17,772 bases of DNA, taken from Treponema sp. (GTDB taxonomy: Bacteria; Spirochaetota; Spirochaetia; Treponematales; Breznakiellaceae). The position numbers were made by a program, and so were the translations under genes. Under the pieces are notes generated by a model, which saw nothing but the letters and a program-made list of their open reading frames with translations, did not search any database and had not been told where the DNA came from. Of this stretch, positions 1 to 6,907 are shown piece after piece. Position 1 is the first letter of the stretch. Each line of letters opens with the position of its first letter. The stretch is taken from NCBI GenBank assembly GCA_031278025.1, contig JAITLF010000361.1, forward strand, positions 1 to 17,772. Reading direction: 5' to 3'.

Positions 1-211
1 AACCGGTTATAGCGGTTTTCCAGCCGCCCGGAAGGCCTTAAAGACGGTTGTAAAACCAATATAACCGGTTAAAAAACTTTTTTAACCGGTTGGAAAACTT
101 TTACAGGGGGCGGTAAAACTTTTACAGCCGGTTATAAAACTTTTCTAACCGGTTATAACGGGTTTCCAACCGGCTGTAGAGAACTTTTCCAGCCGGTTGT
201 GGAACTTCTCC
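1..211. repeat. 21-bp-period tandem array, family A (AACCGGTT / AAAACTTTT)
   Basis: About ten degenerate units. Each has an AACCGGTT-like palindrome followed by an A-run/T-run core such as AAAACTTTT. Cores centred near 77, 98, 119, 140 and 161 are exactly 21 bp apart; units at both ends are more diverged, and one near 168-190 is 23 bp. The array starts at or before the window edge, so its full length is unknown. It lies downstream of thiI. The short open frames across it are a consequence of the repeat and show no protein character. Confidence 0.85.
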
Positions 212-272
212 CGCTATGCGGGGAGCTGCCCCGCACCCCGCCGGGGGACCGGGCAACGCCCCGCAGGAGGCC
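212..272. repeat. GC-rich palindromic spacer downstream of thiI
   Basis: A small hairpin (CTCCCGC, loop TAT, GCGGGGAG) is followed by alternating C- and G-runs reaching the thiI stop codon. Read in this direction, the stretch resembles the reverse complement of the inverted-repeat unit at 6765-6894; both share a GCGGGG, GCCCC, CACCCCG, CGGGGG order. It may act as the thiI transcription end, but no T-run follows on the minus strand. Identity as a dispersed repeat is inferred by eye. Confidence 0.45.
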
Positions 273-1460
273 TTAGGACCCCCCAAAGGTGCAGGTGCGC
301 AGGGCTTCCTCAATGAGTCCGGTAAGGTCAAGTTTTTCGTATAGCTCTTCCGCTTCTTTGGGCGTACCCCTCAAAACCGGGTGGAGCGGGCTGAAGATGA
401 CGCAACAGTCCGCGTAGGGGAGGATGGATGTGGCATACGCGCCTATGGCTTTGGATTTCCTGATGATGTCCTCTTTGTCCATGCCGATAAGGGGCCGCAA
501 AACCGGCAGGTGTATACGGCTTTGGGTGCAGGTCAGATTTTCTATCGTTTGGCTTGCCACCTGGGAAAGACTCTCGCCGGTGATCAGGCATTTATGGCCC
601 TTCTTTCCGGCCAGTTTCTCCGCGCACTCCATCATCGCCATCCTCAGGAGGACCGTGGACCAGGGTTCAGGCGCCCGCTCCTTAACGCGCAGATGCACCG
701 CCGTAAAGCCCACGGTGTAGAGGGTGATCCCCAGGGCGTAGCGGCTTAGGATCTCCGCCAGGCGCACCGCCTTTTGCCGGGCCTCGTCGGAGGTGTAGGG
801 GTAGGCATGGAAGTAGACGGCATCTACCTTCATGCCGCGGGATGCCATCATAAAGCCCGCCACCGGGGAATCAATGCCCCCGGATAGGAGCAGGAGCCCC
901 CGGCCCGCAGTTCCTACCGGCAGCCCCCGCAGGCCCCGATGTTCCATCCCGTATATATAGGCCCGGTCCCTGATTTCAACGGTGATGATGACCGCAGGCG
1001 TGTGGACATTCACCTTCATATCCGGCAAGGCCTCCAGAATCGCCGTTCCTCCCCGGCTGCGGATGCCGTAGGAATCCAGGGGGAAGCGCTTATCGGTTCT
1101 TCGGGCTTCAACCTTGAAGGTCCGGATACCGGCGGCGTAACATTCACCGGCGGTTTCCGTGCAGGCGCGGAGGACTTCTTCCGGGGTTTTGCCGCAGACA
1201 CGGGTCTTGGCCCAGCCGGAGATGCCGATAAGCCGGGCCAGGGCTTCCTCCACCTGTTCCGCGGCGTCTTCCGGGCAGTGAACAAAATAACGGCCCTGGG
1301 CGGGACTCACCGTTGCCCCGGTAACGCGGAGGAGGGCTTTCAGATTGCGTATAAGGACCCGCTCAAATTCCCGCCGGTTTCCCCCTTTAAGGATGAGTTC
1401 TCCGGGTTTCAACAGATACGTACATAGGGAGGTGCGGGGTAAACCGGTTTTGTTTTCCAT
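273..1460 (-). CDS. thiI: tRNA 4-thiouridine synthetase ThiI (no rhodanese domain)
   Basis: ThiI adenylates uridine 8 of tRNA and inserts sulfur to make 4-thiouridine; in many bacteria it also supplies sulfur for the thiamine thiazole. The 395-residue protein shows the N-terminal ferredoxin-like and THUMP region (about 20-170), the PP-loop SGGIDSPVA (193-201) for ATP binding, ITGESLSQVASQT (293-305), and a CysCys pair in DCCVIFSPLHP (351-361). It ends soon after and lacks the C-terminal rhodanese domain of the E. coli enzyme, as in the short Bacillus-type ThiI. Sulfur is therefore likely handed over directly by the cysteine desulfurase encoded 18 bp upstream on the same strand. The start ATG lacks a strong Shine-Dalgarno sequence, consistent with translation coupled to the upstream gene. 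The last residues (TFGGS) are encoded by DNA resembling a nearby GC-rich repeat. Confidence 0.95.
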   Translation of the reverse strand: MENKTGLPRTSLCTYLLKPGELILKGGNRREFERVLIRNLKALLRVTGATVSPAQGRYFVHCPEDAAEQVEEALARLIGISGWAKTRVCGKTPEEVLRACTETAGECYAAGIRTFKVEARRTDKRFPLDSYGIRSRGGTAILEALPDMKVNVHTPAVIITVEIRDRAYIYGMEHRGLRGLPVGTAGRGLLLLSGGIDSPVAGFMMASRGMKVDAVYFHAYPYTSDEARQKAVRLAEILSRYALGITLYTVGFTAVHLRVKERAPEPWSTVLLRMAMMECAEKLAGKKGHKCLITGESLSQVASQTIENLTCTQSRIHLPVLRPLIGMDKEDIIRKSKAIGAYATSILPYADCCVIFSPLHPVLRGTPKEAEELYEKLDLTGLIEEALRTCTFGGS

Positions 1461-1478
1461 ACGGATACGGACGCCGGC

Positions 1479-2630
1479 TCAGAGCGTCCGCAGGATTCGG
1501 GCGATTCCCTCAAGGAGGGCCTCGATATCTTCCATAAGCGTCCCCCAGCCCTGGGAAATCCGTATTCCCTCGAAAGCCGTGGTCTTGTCCACTCCCATAG
1601 CGGCCAGAACGGGCCGCGTCTGTTCGCCTGAGGAACAGGCGGAGCCGGTGGACACCGCGAAACCCGCGTCGTCCAAAGACCGGGCCATCACCTCCCCAGG
1701 GATGCCCCGAAAGGATGCCTGGAGTATGTAGGGGGAAAAGCGGGGGTCTTCTTCCTCCCGGTCTTGGGGGATCAGGGTACACCGGGGCAGGGATTTAAGG
1801 GCGGCTATCAGCACCTTCCACCGGGCGGCGGCGTGTTCGTACCCGGCGGCCGCGGCTTCGCGGGGGAACCGGCGTTCCAGACATGCCGCCAGGGCCAGGG
1901 CGCCGGCGGTGTTTTCCGTTCCCGGCCGTATGCGCCCCTCCTGGCCGCCCCCGGCGCAGAGGGGTTCCAGGGGCTTCCGCAGGTACAGAAGGCCCATGCC
2001 CCGGGGCCCCCCCAGCTTATGGGCGCTTAACGAGGCGGAATCCACATCCCAGGCCCGCAGGTCCACCGGCATTTTCCCCGCGGCCTGAACCAAATCGCTG
2101 TGGAAGTGTATGGGGGCGCCCCCGGCCGTGCGCACGGCCTCCGCCAGGCGCGGCATATCCATTGCCGCGCCGGTTTCGTTGTTTACCGCCATGATCGCCG
2201 CCATACGGGGGCCTTCCGCCGCGGCAAGGGCCGCTTCCAGGGTTTTCCCCGACACCCGGCCATCCTGCCCTACGCCGATGCGGGTAACGGGCTTTCCCAG
2301 GCGTTCCAGGGCCGCGGCGTTTTCCCGGACCGAAGGATGCTCCACGGCGGAGACCAGAACGCCGCCGGCGCCGGGGCGGCTTTGCCTGAGGAGCAGGGAA
2401 TGAAGGACGACGGCGTTGGATTCGGTTCCCCCGGAGGTAAAGAAAATCTCTTCCGGGGCGGCCCCTACGGCCCGTGCGCAGCGGCGGCGGGCGTCTTCCA
2501 GGGCGGCCCTGGCCTCCCGGCCTTCGGCATGTTTGGAAGAAGGGTTCCCATAAGGAACAACGTTTGAGATGGGGGGAAAGACATCGGGGATTGCCGTAGC
2601 GGCCCAGTCAAAGTAATACCGGCGTTTCAT
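1479..2630 (-). CDS. cysteine desulfurase (NifS/IscS family, PLP-dependent)
   Basis: It removes sulfur from L-cysteine as an enzyme-bound persulfide and passes it to acceptors. Family motifs are complete in this 383-residue protein: GGTESN (67-72), the PLP-stacking His in EHP (98), NNETGA (150-155), SAHKLGGPRGMG with the PLP lysine at 205, RPGTEN (235-240), and STGSACSSGE with the catalytic Cys at 332. The position 18 bp upstream of thiI on the same strand suggests a dedicated partner for tRNA thiolation, as with NifZ-ThiI in Bacillus; that is inference from context. A general iron-sulfur cluster role cannot be excluded, since no scaffold gene (iscU/sufU) is in view. A GAGGG about a dozen bases before the ATG is a weak ribosome-binding site. 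Confidence 0.95.
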   Translation of the reverse strand: MKRRYYFDWAATAIPDVFPPISNVVPYGNPSSKHAEGREARAALEDARRRCARAVGAAPEEIFFTSGGTESNAVVLHSLLLRQSRPGAGGVLVSAVEHPSVRENAAALERLGKPVTRIGVGQDGRVSGKTLEAALAAAEGPRMAAIMAVNNETGAAMDMPRLAEAVRTAGGAPIHFHSDLVQAAGKMPVDLRAWDVDSASLSAHKLGGPRGMGLLYLRKPLEPLCAGGGQEGRIRPGTENTAGALALAACLERRFPREAAAAGYEHAAARWKVLIAALKSLPRCTLIPQDREEEDPRFSPYILQASFRGIPGEVMARSLDDAGFAVSTGSACSSGEQTRPVLAAMGVDKTTAFEGIRISQGWGTLMEDIEALLEGIARILRTL

Positions 2631-2660
2631 ACTGGATATGCCCTCGTTGAGCGGGAAAAA

Positions 2661-3749
2661 TCAGCGGGAACCGGTTTTCCCGGCAGTCCGCCCGGCAGCC
2701 ATTCCCTTGCGCCGGTTCAAAAAGTGGATGGCCGTAAAAAAAATGACGGCGATGAGGAAGGAGCAGCCTAAGAAGCTCAGGGATACACCCCGGCGGTTTT
2801 GGAACTTGACCGCGAGAAACACCAATATCCCCAGGATTATCTGCAAACCGTAGAGAACCCCGTCAACGCCCCAGGCGTTCAGCCCCAAATTCATCAATTT
2901 ATGATGAACGTGGGCCTTGTCGGGGCTGTCTATGGGCCGTCCGTCCCGGAGGCGCCGCCATACGGCGGAAACCATGTCCAGGATGGGGATGAGGAGCAGG
3001 GCGGCGGCATAGGGGACAGGAAGGTTCAGCCGGGCGGTTCCCTGGTCAAGGAGGGGCAGGATGGCCAGGGTAAAGCCCAGAAACTGGCTCCCCCCGTCAC
3101 CCATAAAGATCTTCGCCCGGGGGATGGGCAGGTTGAAAACCAGGAACCCGCCGATAGCCGCAGCCAAACTCAGGCAGAACAGGGTAACCGAACCGCTGGT
3201 GGTAAAGGACGCGAAAATAACGGCGTAGGTCAGGGCGATAATGGCCGAAACGCCCCCGGCAAGACCGTCAACCCCGTCGATGAAATTGATGGCGTTGGTA
3301 AGGCCCACGATCCACAGGAAGGAAAGGGGGATTCTGAGCCAGCTCAGCATCAAAAAGTTATCGTTGAACGTAAAGAGATGCCGGAACACATAGGAGGGAA
3401 GGATCACCAGGAGGCCCGCGATGCATTGGACAATCAGTTTCGTTTTGGAAGCCAGGGTATGAAAGTCGTCAAGGATGCCGCATACCAGGGTGATGCACAA
3501 CCCTATGAACACCGGGATAAACCGGATGCCCACCGGAGCCTCCCCTCCGGCAAAGATAAGGACCGCCGAAACGATGATAAACACGGCGGAAAACCCCCCG
3601 CCCCCCAGACGCGGGACATCGCCGGAATGGATTTTTCGGTCGTCAATCTTGTCATACCACCCGTTTTTATGGGACATGCGGCATAGCACCCATACTGCCG
3701 CACAGGAAAGTACAAAAGAAACGGCTATAACCAGAAGAACCTCTAACAT
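2661..3749 (-). CDS. undecaprenyl-phosphate sugar-1-phosphate transferase (WecA/TagO/MraY family)
   Basis: This integral membrane enzyme transfers a sugar-1-phosphate, typically GlcNAc-1-phosphate from UDP-GlcNAc, to undecaprenyl phosphate. It starts surface-polysaccharide or wall-polymer synthesis. The 362-residue protein is strongly hydrophobic with about ten membrane segments. It carries PRLGGGG (46-52), the metal-binding DD of GILDDFHTL (94-95), NAINFIDGVDGLA (152-164), FMGDGGSQFLGF (215-226) and the HVHH loop (280-283). These mark the WecA/TagO branch rather than MraY proper. I chose the ATG at 3749 because GGAG lies five bases before it; a TTG five codons upstream is open but would place the Shine-Dalgarno inside the gene. 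It is the first gene of a three-gene minus-strand run, 30 bp before the cysteine desulfurase. The exact sugar substrate is not readable from sequence. Confidence 0.92.
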   Translation of the reverse strand: MLEVLLVIAVSFVLSCAAVWVLCRMSHKNGWYDKIDDRKIHSGDVPRLGGGGFSAVFIIVSAVLIFAGGEAPVGIRFIPVFIGLCITLVCGILDDFHTLASKTKLIVQCIAGLLVILPSYVFRHLFTFNDNFLMLSWLRIPLSFLWIVGLTNAINFIDGVDGLAGGVSAIIALTYAVIFASFTTSGSVTLFCLSLAAAIGGFLVFNLPIPRAKIFMGDGGSQFLGFTLAILPLLDQGTARLNLPVPYAAALLLIPILDMVSAVWRRLRDGRPIDSPDKAHVHHKLMNLGLNAWGVDGVLYGLQIILGILVFLAVKFQNRRGVSLSFLGCSFLIAVIFFTAIHFLNRRKGMAAGRTAGKTGSR

Positions 3750-3774
3750 GCTCGCTCCGAACAATAGACTAGTA

Positions 3775-3793
3775 CTGTAAAATAATGTTACAG
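3775..3793. promoter_or_regulatory. dyad CTGTAA-N7-TTACAG upstream of the sugar-1-phosphate transferase
   Basis: A perfect 6-bp inverted repeat with a 7-base spacer lies in an AT-rich stretch, 26 bases before the chosen start codon and downstream of a possible promoter. It could be an operator or a small RNA hairpin; no regulator is identified. Confidence 0.35.
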
Positions 3794-3801
3794 AGAAAAA
3801 T

Positions 3802-3828
3802 ACTATAACCGAAAAGGGATAATTACAA
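3802..3828 (-). promoter_or_regulatory. possible sigma-70-type promoter for the minus-strand operon
   Basis: On the minus strand TTGTAA is followed after 15 bases by TATAGT, both close to consensus, in the only AT-rich part of this spacer. The spacing is shorter than the usual 16-18, so this is tentative. Confidence 0.3.
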
Positions 3829-3844
3829 GGGCGGACCGCTTGGC

Positions 3845-4086
3845 GGCGGTTCCAAAACCCCGCGCCGGCGTTCGCCTCCCCCGCATTCTGCCGGCAGAAT
3901 GAAGCAGTCCCGCAGCCGGCTTGGGCAGACGGCTCTCCGGACGGCGTATTCAGTCCTGCAAACGAGGCGTTCAGCCGTACAAATGGGGCGTTTGTACGGC
4001 TAACTACCCCATGCTGCCCTCCGGATGGGGCCTTTCCGGGCGGGGCAGCCGGGGAGGCGCAGGCCGGCGCGGGCTTTGGAACGGCC
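3845..4086. mobile_element. miniature inverted-repeat element, type 1, copy 1 (non-coding)
   Basis: A 242-bp unit is bounded by imperfect inverted ends of about 25 bp; the left end starts GGCGGTTCCAAAACCCC. Inside are a perfect 16-bp palindrome ATTCTGCCGGCAGAAT (3885-3900) and a perfect 11-bp stem AGCCGTACAAA/TTTGTACGGCT (3973-4001). A second copy with the same end, the same 16-bp palindrome and similar internal order lies at 13144-13363. There is no credible gene inside. Finding two copies in unrelated spacers, with matching inverted ends, supports a MITE-like mobile repeat. Confidence 0.75.
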
Positions 4087-4147
4087 CCGCAGGGCTATCC
4101 TCGAAAGCGCCTCCAGGGGGCGCTCACGGCGATTGATTTTGGCGCGG

Positions 4148-4175
4148 TACACATCCTCTGGGTATGTGCTATAGT
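4148..4175 (+). promoter_or_regulatory. possible promoter for thrA
   Basis: TACACA, a 16-base spacer and TATAGT lie just downstream of the miniature element and about 110 bases before the thrA start. The -35 match is 4 of 6. Tentative. Confidence 0.35.
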
Positions 4176-4220
4176 ACCGGGGTTAGGCCGGGACCGCGGC
4201 TGGGGCGGAAGACCCCGCCC

Positions 4221-4247
4221 GCCCCGCCCGTCTGCGGCGGGCGGGGC
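4221..4247 (+). promoter_or_regulatory. strong GC hairpin in the thrA leader
   Basis: GCCCCGCCCG and CGGGCGGGGC form a perfect 10-bp stem around a 7-base loop. It ends 30 bases before the GGAGG ribosome-binding site. No T-run follows, so it is not a classical intrinsic terminator. It could affect transcript stability or leader regulation; no leader peptide rich in Thr or Ile codons was seen. Confidence 0.5.
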
Positions 4248-4287
4248 ATGCCCGGGCTCCCGCTGAACACTATATATGGAGGTATAT

Positions 4288-6762
4288 ATGCTGGTCCTTA
4301 AATTCGGGGGTACTTCGATAGGAACCGCCGGTGCGGTGGAAAAACTTTTCGCCATTGTAAACGACCGGGATCATGGCGCGCAGGTGCGGGTGGTGGTCGT
4401 TTCCGCCCTGAGCGGGATGACCGACGGGCTTATTACCGCAGCCCGCCAGGCGGCTCAGGGAGACGGGGGGTATACCGTTGGGGTAGAAGCCCTGCACCGG
4501 CGGCACGCGGCGCTGGCTGCCGATCTTTTTGACCCGGAGCCCCGGAAGGCCGCCGAAGCGCTGATTGGGGAAACCTTCTCCGAGCTTTCCCGTATCCTGG
4601 ACGGGGTACGGATACTCCGGGAGCTGTCCCCCCGGAGCCTGGATTACATCATGAGCTTTGGGGAACGGCTTTCGGCGTCCCTGATAACCCTTGTTTTCAC
4701 CTCCCGCGGCAGAGCCGCCGAGTACCTGGACGCCCGGCGGGTCATCAAAACCGACAGGTCCTACGGCGCCGCGCAGGTCATTCCGGGGGAAACCTACGGC
4801 AGCATCCGCCGTTTTTTGGAAACCCGGCCCGCCCTGCAAATCGCCGCGGGCTTCATCGCTTCCGATGACGAGGGGCGCACGACCACCCTGGGCAGGGGGG
4901 GATCGGACCTGTCCGCGGCCGTCTTCGGGGCCGCCCTGGGAGCCGACGCGGTGGAAATCTGGACCGACGTGGACGGCATCCTCACCGCGGATCCCCGGAT
5001 GGTCAAGACCGCCTTCAAAATAGACCGCATTTCCTATGAGGAAGCCCTGGAACTCTCCCATTTTGGGGCCAAGGTCCTGCATCCCCCCACCGTCATGCCG
5101 ACCCTGGAGAAGGGCATTCCCATCGTGATACGCAATACCTTCAATCCCGCCTCGTCGGGAACCCGGATTACCGGGGAAGCCGGAGACAGCGCCTACCCCA
5201 TACGGGGGATCAGTTCCCTGAGGAACATTACCCTGGTCCGGCTTCAGGGTACGGGCATGGTGGGGGTTGCGGGGTTTTCCTCCCGGCTTTTCGGCGCGCT
5301 GGCCCGGCGGCGGATCAGCGTCATCCTTATCACCCAAAGTTCCAGCGAATATTCCATCTGTTTTGCCATAGACCCCGCGTCCGCCGCCGCCGCGTCCGCC
5401 GCCTTGCGCGAGGAATTTGAGCGGGAGATCGCCGCCGCCGCCATAGACGAGCCGGTGGCCGAAGGGGGCCTGGCGGTCATCGCCGTGGTTGGCTCGAAGA
5501 TGAAGCGGCGGTCCGGCATAGCCGGAAAGGTATTCCACGCCCTGGGCCGCAACGGGATCAACATTGTGGCCATAGCCCAAGGCTCATCGGAGCTCAATAT
5601 CTCGGCGGTCATTTCCCGGCACGACGAAGCCAAGGCCCTGAACGCGATTCACGAAGCCTTCTTCCTCTCCGGCGTGCGGTCGGTGAACCTCTTCCTGGTA
5701 GGAACCGGCCTTATCGGCGGCACCCTGATAGACCAGATAGCCGGGCATCGGGAAATCCTGGCGGACGAACACAAGATACGCATCAACCTGGCCGGCGCGG
5801 CCAATTCCCGGCGGATGATCTTCAATCCCGACGGCCTGGACCCCAAAACGGTCAAGGCCCTGCTCTCCGCGGAAGCTCCCGCCGAAGGCCGGGGGGAGCC
5901 CGTTGATCTTGACGCCTTTATCGCCAGGATGCGGGACTTCAACCTTCCCAACATGGCCTTCTGCGATTGCACCTCCGCAGGCGAGGCGGCTTCCCGGTAC
6001 GCCGAAATCCTGCAAGCCGCCATCCCCATCATTACCCCCAACAAGAAGGCCAATTCCGGCTCCCTGGACTATTACCGCACCCTCACGGGGTACGCCAGAG
6101 ACCGGGGCATTCCCTACCTCTACGAGACCACGGTCTGCGCCGGCCTTCCGGTCATTTCCACCCTTCGGGACCTGGCGGTCTCCGGGGATCGGGTCAGGCG
6201 TATCGAGGCGGTTCTGTCCGGCACCCTGAGCTACATCTTCAACAACTTTGACGGCTCCAAACCCTTTTCCGGCCTCGTCAGGGAAGCGAGGGCCAAAGGC
6301 TACACCGAGCCGGACCCGAGGGACGACCTTAACGCCATGGACGCCGCCCGGAAAGCCCTGATCCTGGCACGGGAGTGCGGCATGTCCCTGGAATTTGACG
6401 CGGTTGCCATAGAGCCGCTTTTGCCCGCCCCGTGTTTCGAGGCTGAGGGGGTGGAAGCCTTTTTCGATGAGCTGCAGAACGCGGACGGGGTCTTTGAAGC
6501 GCGCCGCGTCGCGGCGGCGGCCTCTGGCTGCGTGCTGCGGTATGTGGCGGTTATCGAAGAAGGAGCCGCCCGAATTGCCCTCAGGGAAGAAGGCGAGGGG
6601 AGCCCCTTCCGCTCCCTGGTGGACTCGGACAACATCGTGGTGATTACCAGCGACCGGTATTCAGCCTTGCCAATGGTGATCAAAGGCCCCGGCGCGGGCG
6701 CGCAGGTTACCGCAGGCGGCGTCTTCGCGGATATCGTACGGATAGCCCGGACATTAGTCTAG
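4288..6762 (+). CDS. thrA: bifunctional aspartokinase / homoserine dehydrogenase
   Basis: It catalyses the first and third steps from aspartate to threonine and methionine: phosphorylation of aspartate and NAD(P)H reduction of aspartate semialdehyde. The 824-residue length matches the fused ThrA/MetL enzymes (about 810-820). The kinase half opens with KFGGTSIG (5-12) and has WTDVDGILTADPR (about 225-240). Two ACT-type regulatory repeats follow (about 315-450), then the dehydrogenase Rossmann motif VGTGLIGG (near 470), PNKKANSGS (near 584) and YTEPDPRDDLNAMDAARK (about 672-690), which contains the catalytic residues. I chose ATG 4288 because a perfect GGAGG (4278-4282) lies five bases upstream; the in-frame ATG at 4276 would overlap it. 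The ACT domains imply amino-acid feedback, probably by threonine. It stands alone, without thrB or thrC nearby. Confidence 0.96.
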   Translation: MLVLKFGGTSIGTAGAVEKLFAIVNDRDHGAQVRVVVVSALSGMTDGLITAARQAAQGDGGYTVGVEALHRRHAALAADLFDPEPRKAAEALIGETFSELSRILDGVRILRELSPRSLDYIMSFGERLSASLITLVFTSRGRAAEYLDARRVIKTDRSYGAAQVIPGETYGSIRRFLETRPALQIAAGFIASDDEGRTTTLGRGGSDLSAAVFGAALGADAVEIWTDVDGILTADPRMVKTAFKIDRISYEEALELSHFGAKVLHPPTVMPTLEKGIPIVIRNTFNPASSGTRITGEAGDSAYPIRGISSLRNITLVRLQGTGMVGVAGFSSRLFGALARRRISVILITQSSSEYSICFAIDPASAAAASAALREEFEREIAAAAIDEPVAEGGLAVIAVVGSKMKRRSGIAGKVFHALGRNGINIVAIAQGSSELNISAVISRHDEAKALNAIHEAFFLSGVRSVNLFLVGTGLIGGTLIDQIAGHREILADEHKIRINLAGAANSRRMIFNPDGLDPKTVKALLSAEAPAEGRGEPVDLDAFIARMRDFNLPNMAFCDCTSAGEAASRYAEILQAAIPIITPNKKANSGSLDYYRTLTGYARDRGIPYLYETTVCAGLPVISTLRDLAVSGDRVRRIEAVLSGTLSYIFNNFDGSKPFSGLVREARAKGYTEPDPRDDLNAMDAARKALILARECGMSLEFDAVAIEPLLPAPCFEAEGVEAFFDELQNADGVFEARRVAAAASGCVLRYVAVIEEGAARIALREEGEGSPFRSLVDSDNIVVITSDRYSALPMVIKGPGAGAQVTAGGVFADIVRIARTLV

Positions 6763-6764
6763 AA

Positions 6765-6894
6765 GGGGTACCCGGAAGAAGCGCGGGCCCAACCTTCGGG
6801 GGGTCTGGGGGGGCCCCCGGCCTCCCAGCAGGGGTTCGGGGGAGGCGCCCCCGACGGGGTGGGGGGCGGAGCCCCGCGCTTCTTCGGGTACCCC
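6765..6894. repeat. large GC-rich inverted repeat between thrA and hisS
   Basis: The 130-bp unit begins GGGGTACCCGGAAGAAGCGC and ends with its near-perfect reverse complement; one inserted base separates two arms of about 22 bp. The interior is G- and C-runs with several nested dyads. It fills almost the whole gap between the convergent genes, so it may end transcription from both sides. There is no T-run, and the inverted ends also fit a miniature mobile repeat. A related stretch lies at about 212-300. Confidence 0.7.
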
Positions 6895-6907
6895 CCAATG
6901 CGGGCGT

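Noticed and set aside
2799..3686. 295-codon open frame opposite the sugar-1-phosphate transferase
   Set aside because: It is a hydrophilic mirror of a membrane protein gene whose family motifs are complete.
3750..3764. TTG start five codons upstream for the sugar-1-phosphate transferase
   Set aside because: The Shine-Dalgarno GGAG lies between this TTG and the ATG at 3749, so the ATG is favoured.
4270..5580. 436-codon open frame opposite thrA
   Set aside because: It is antisense to the aspartokinase part of thrA, with low-complexity Gly/Pro-rich composition and no recognisable domain.
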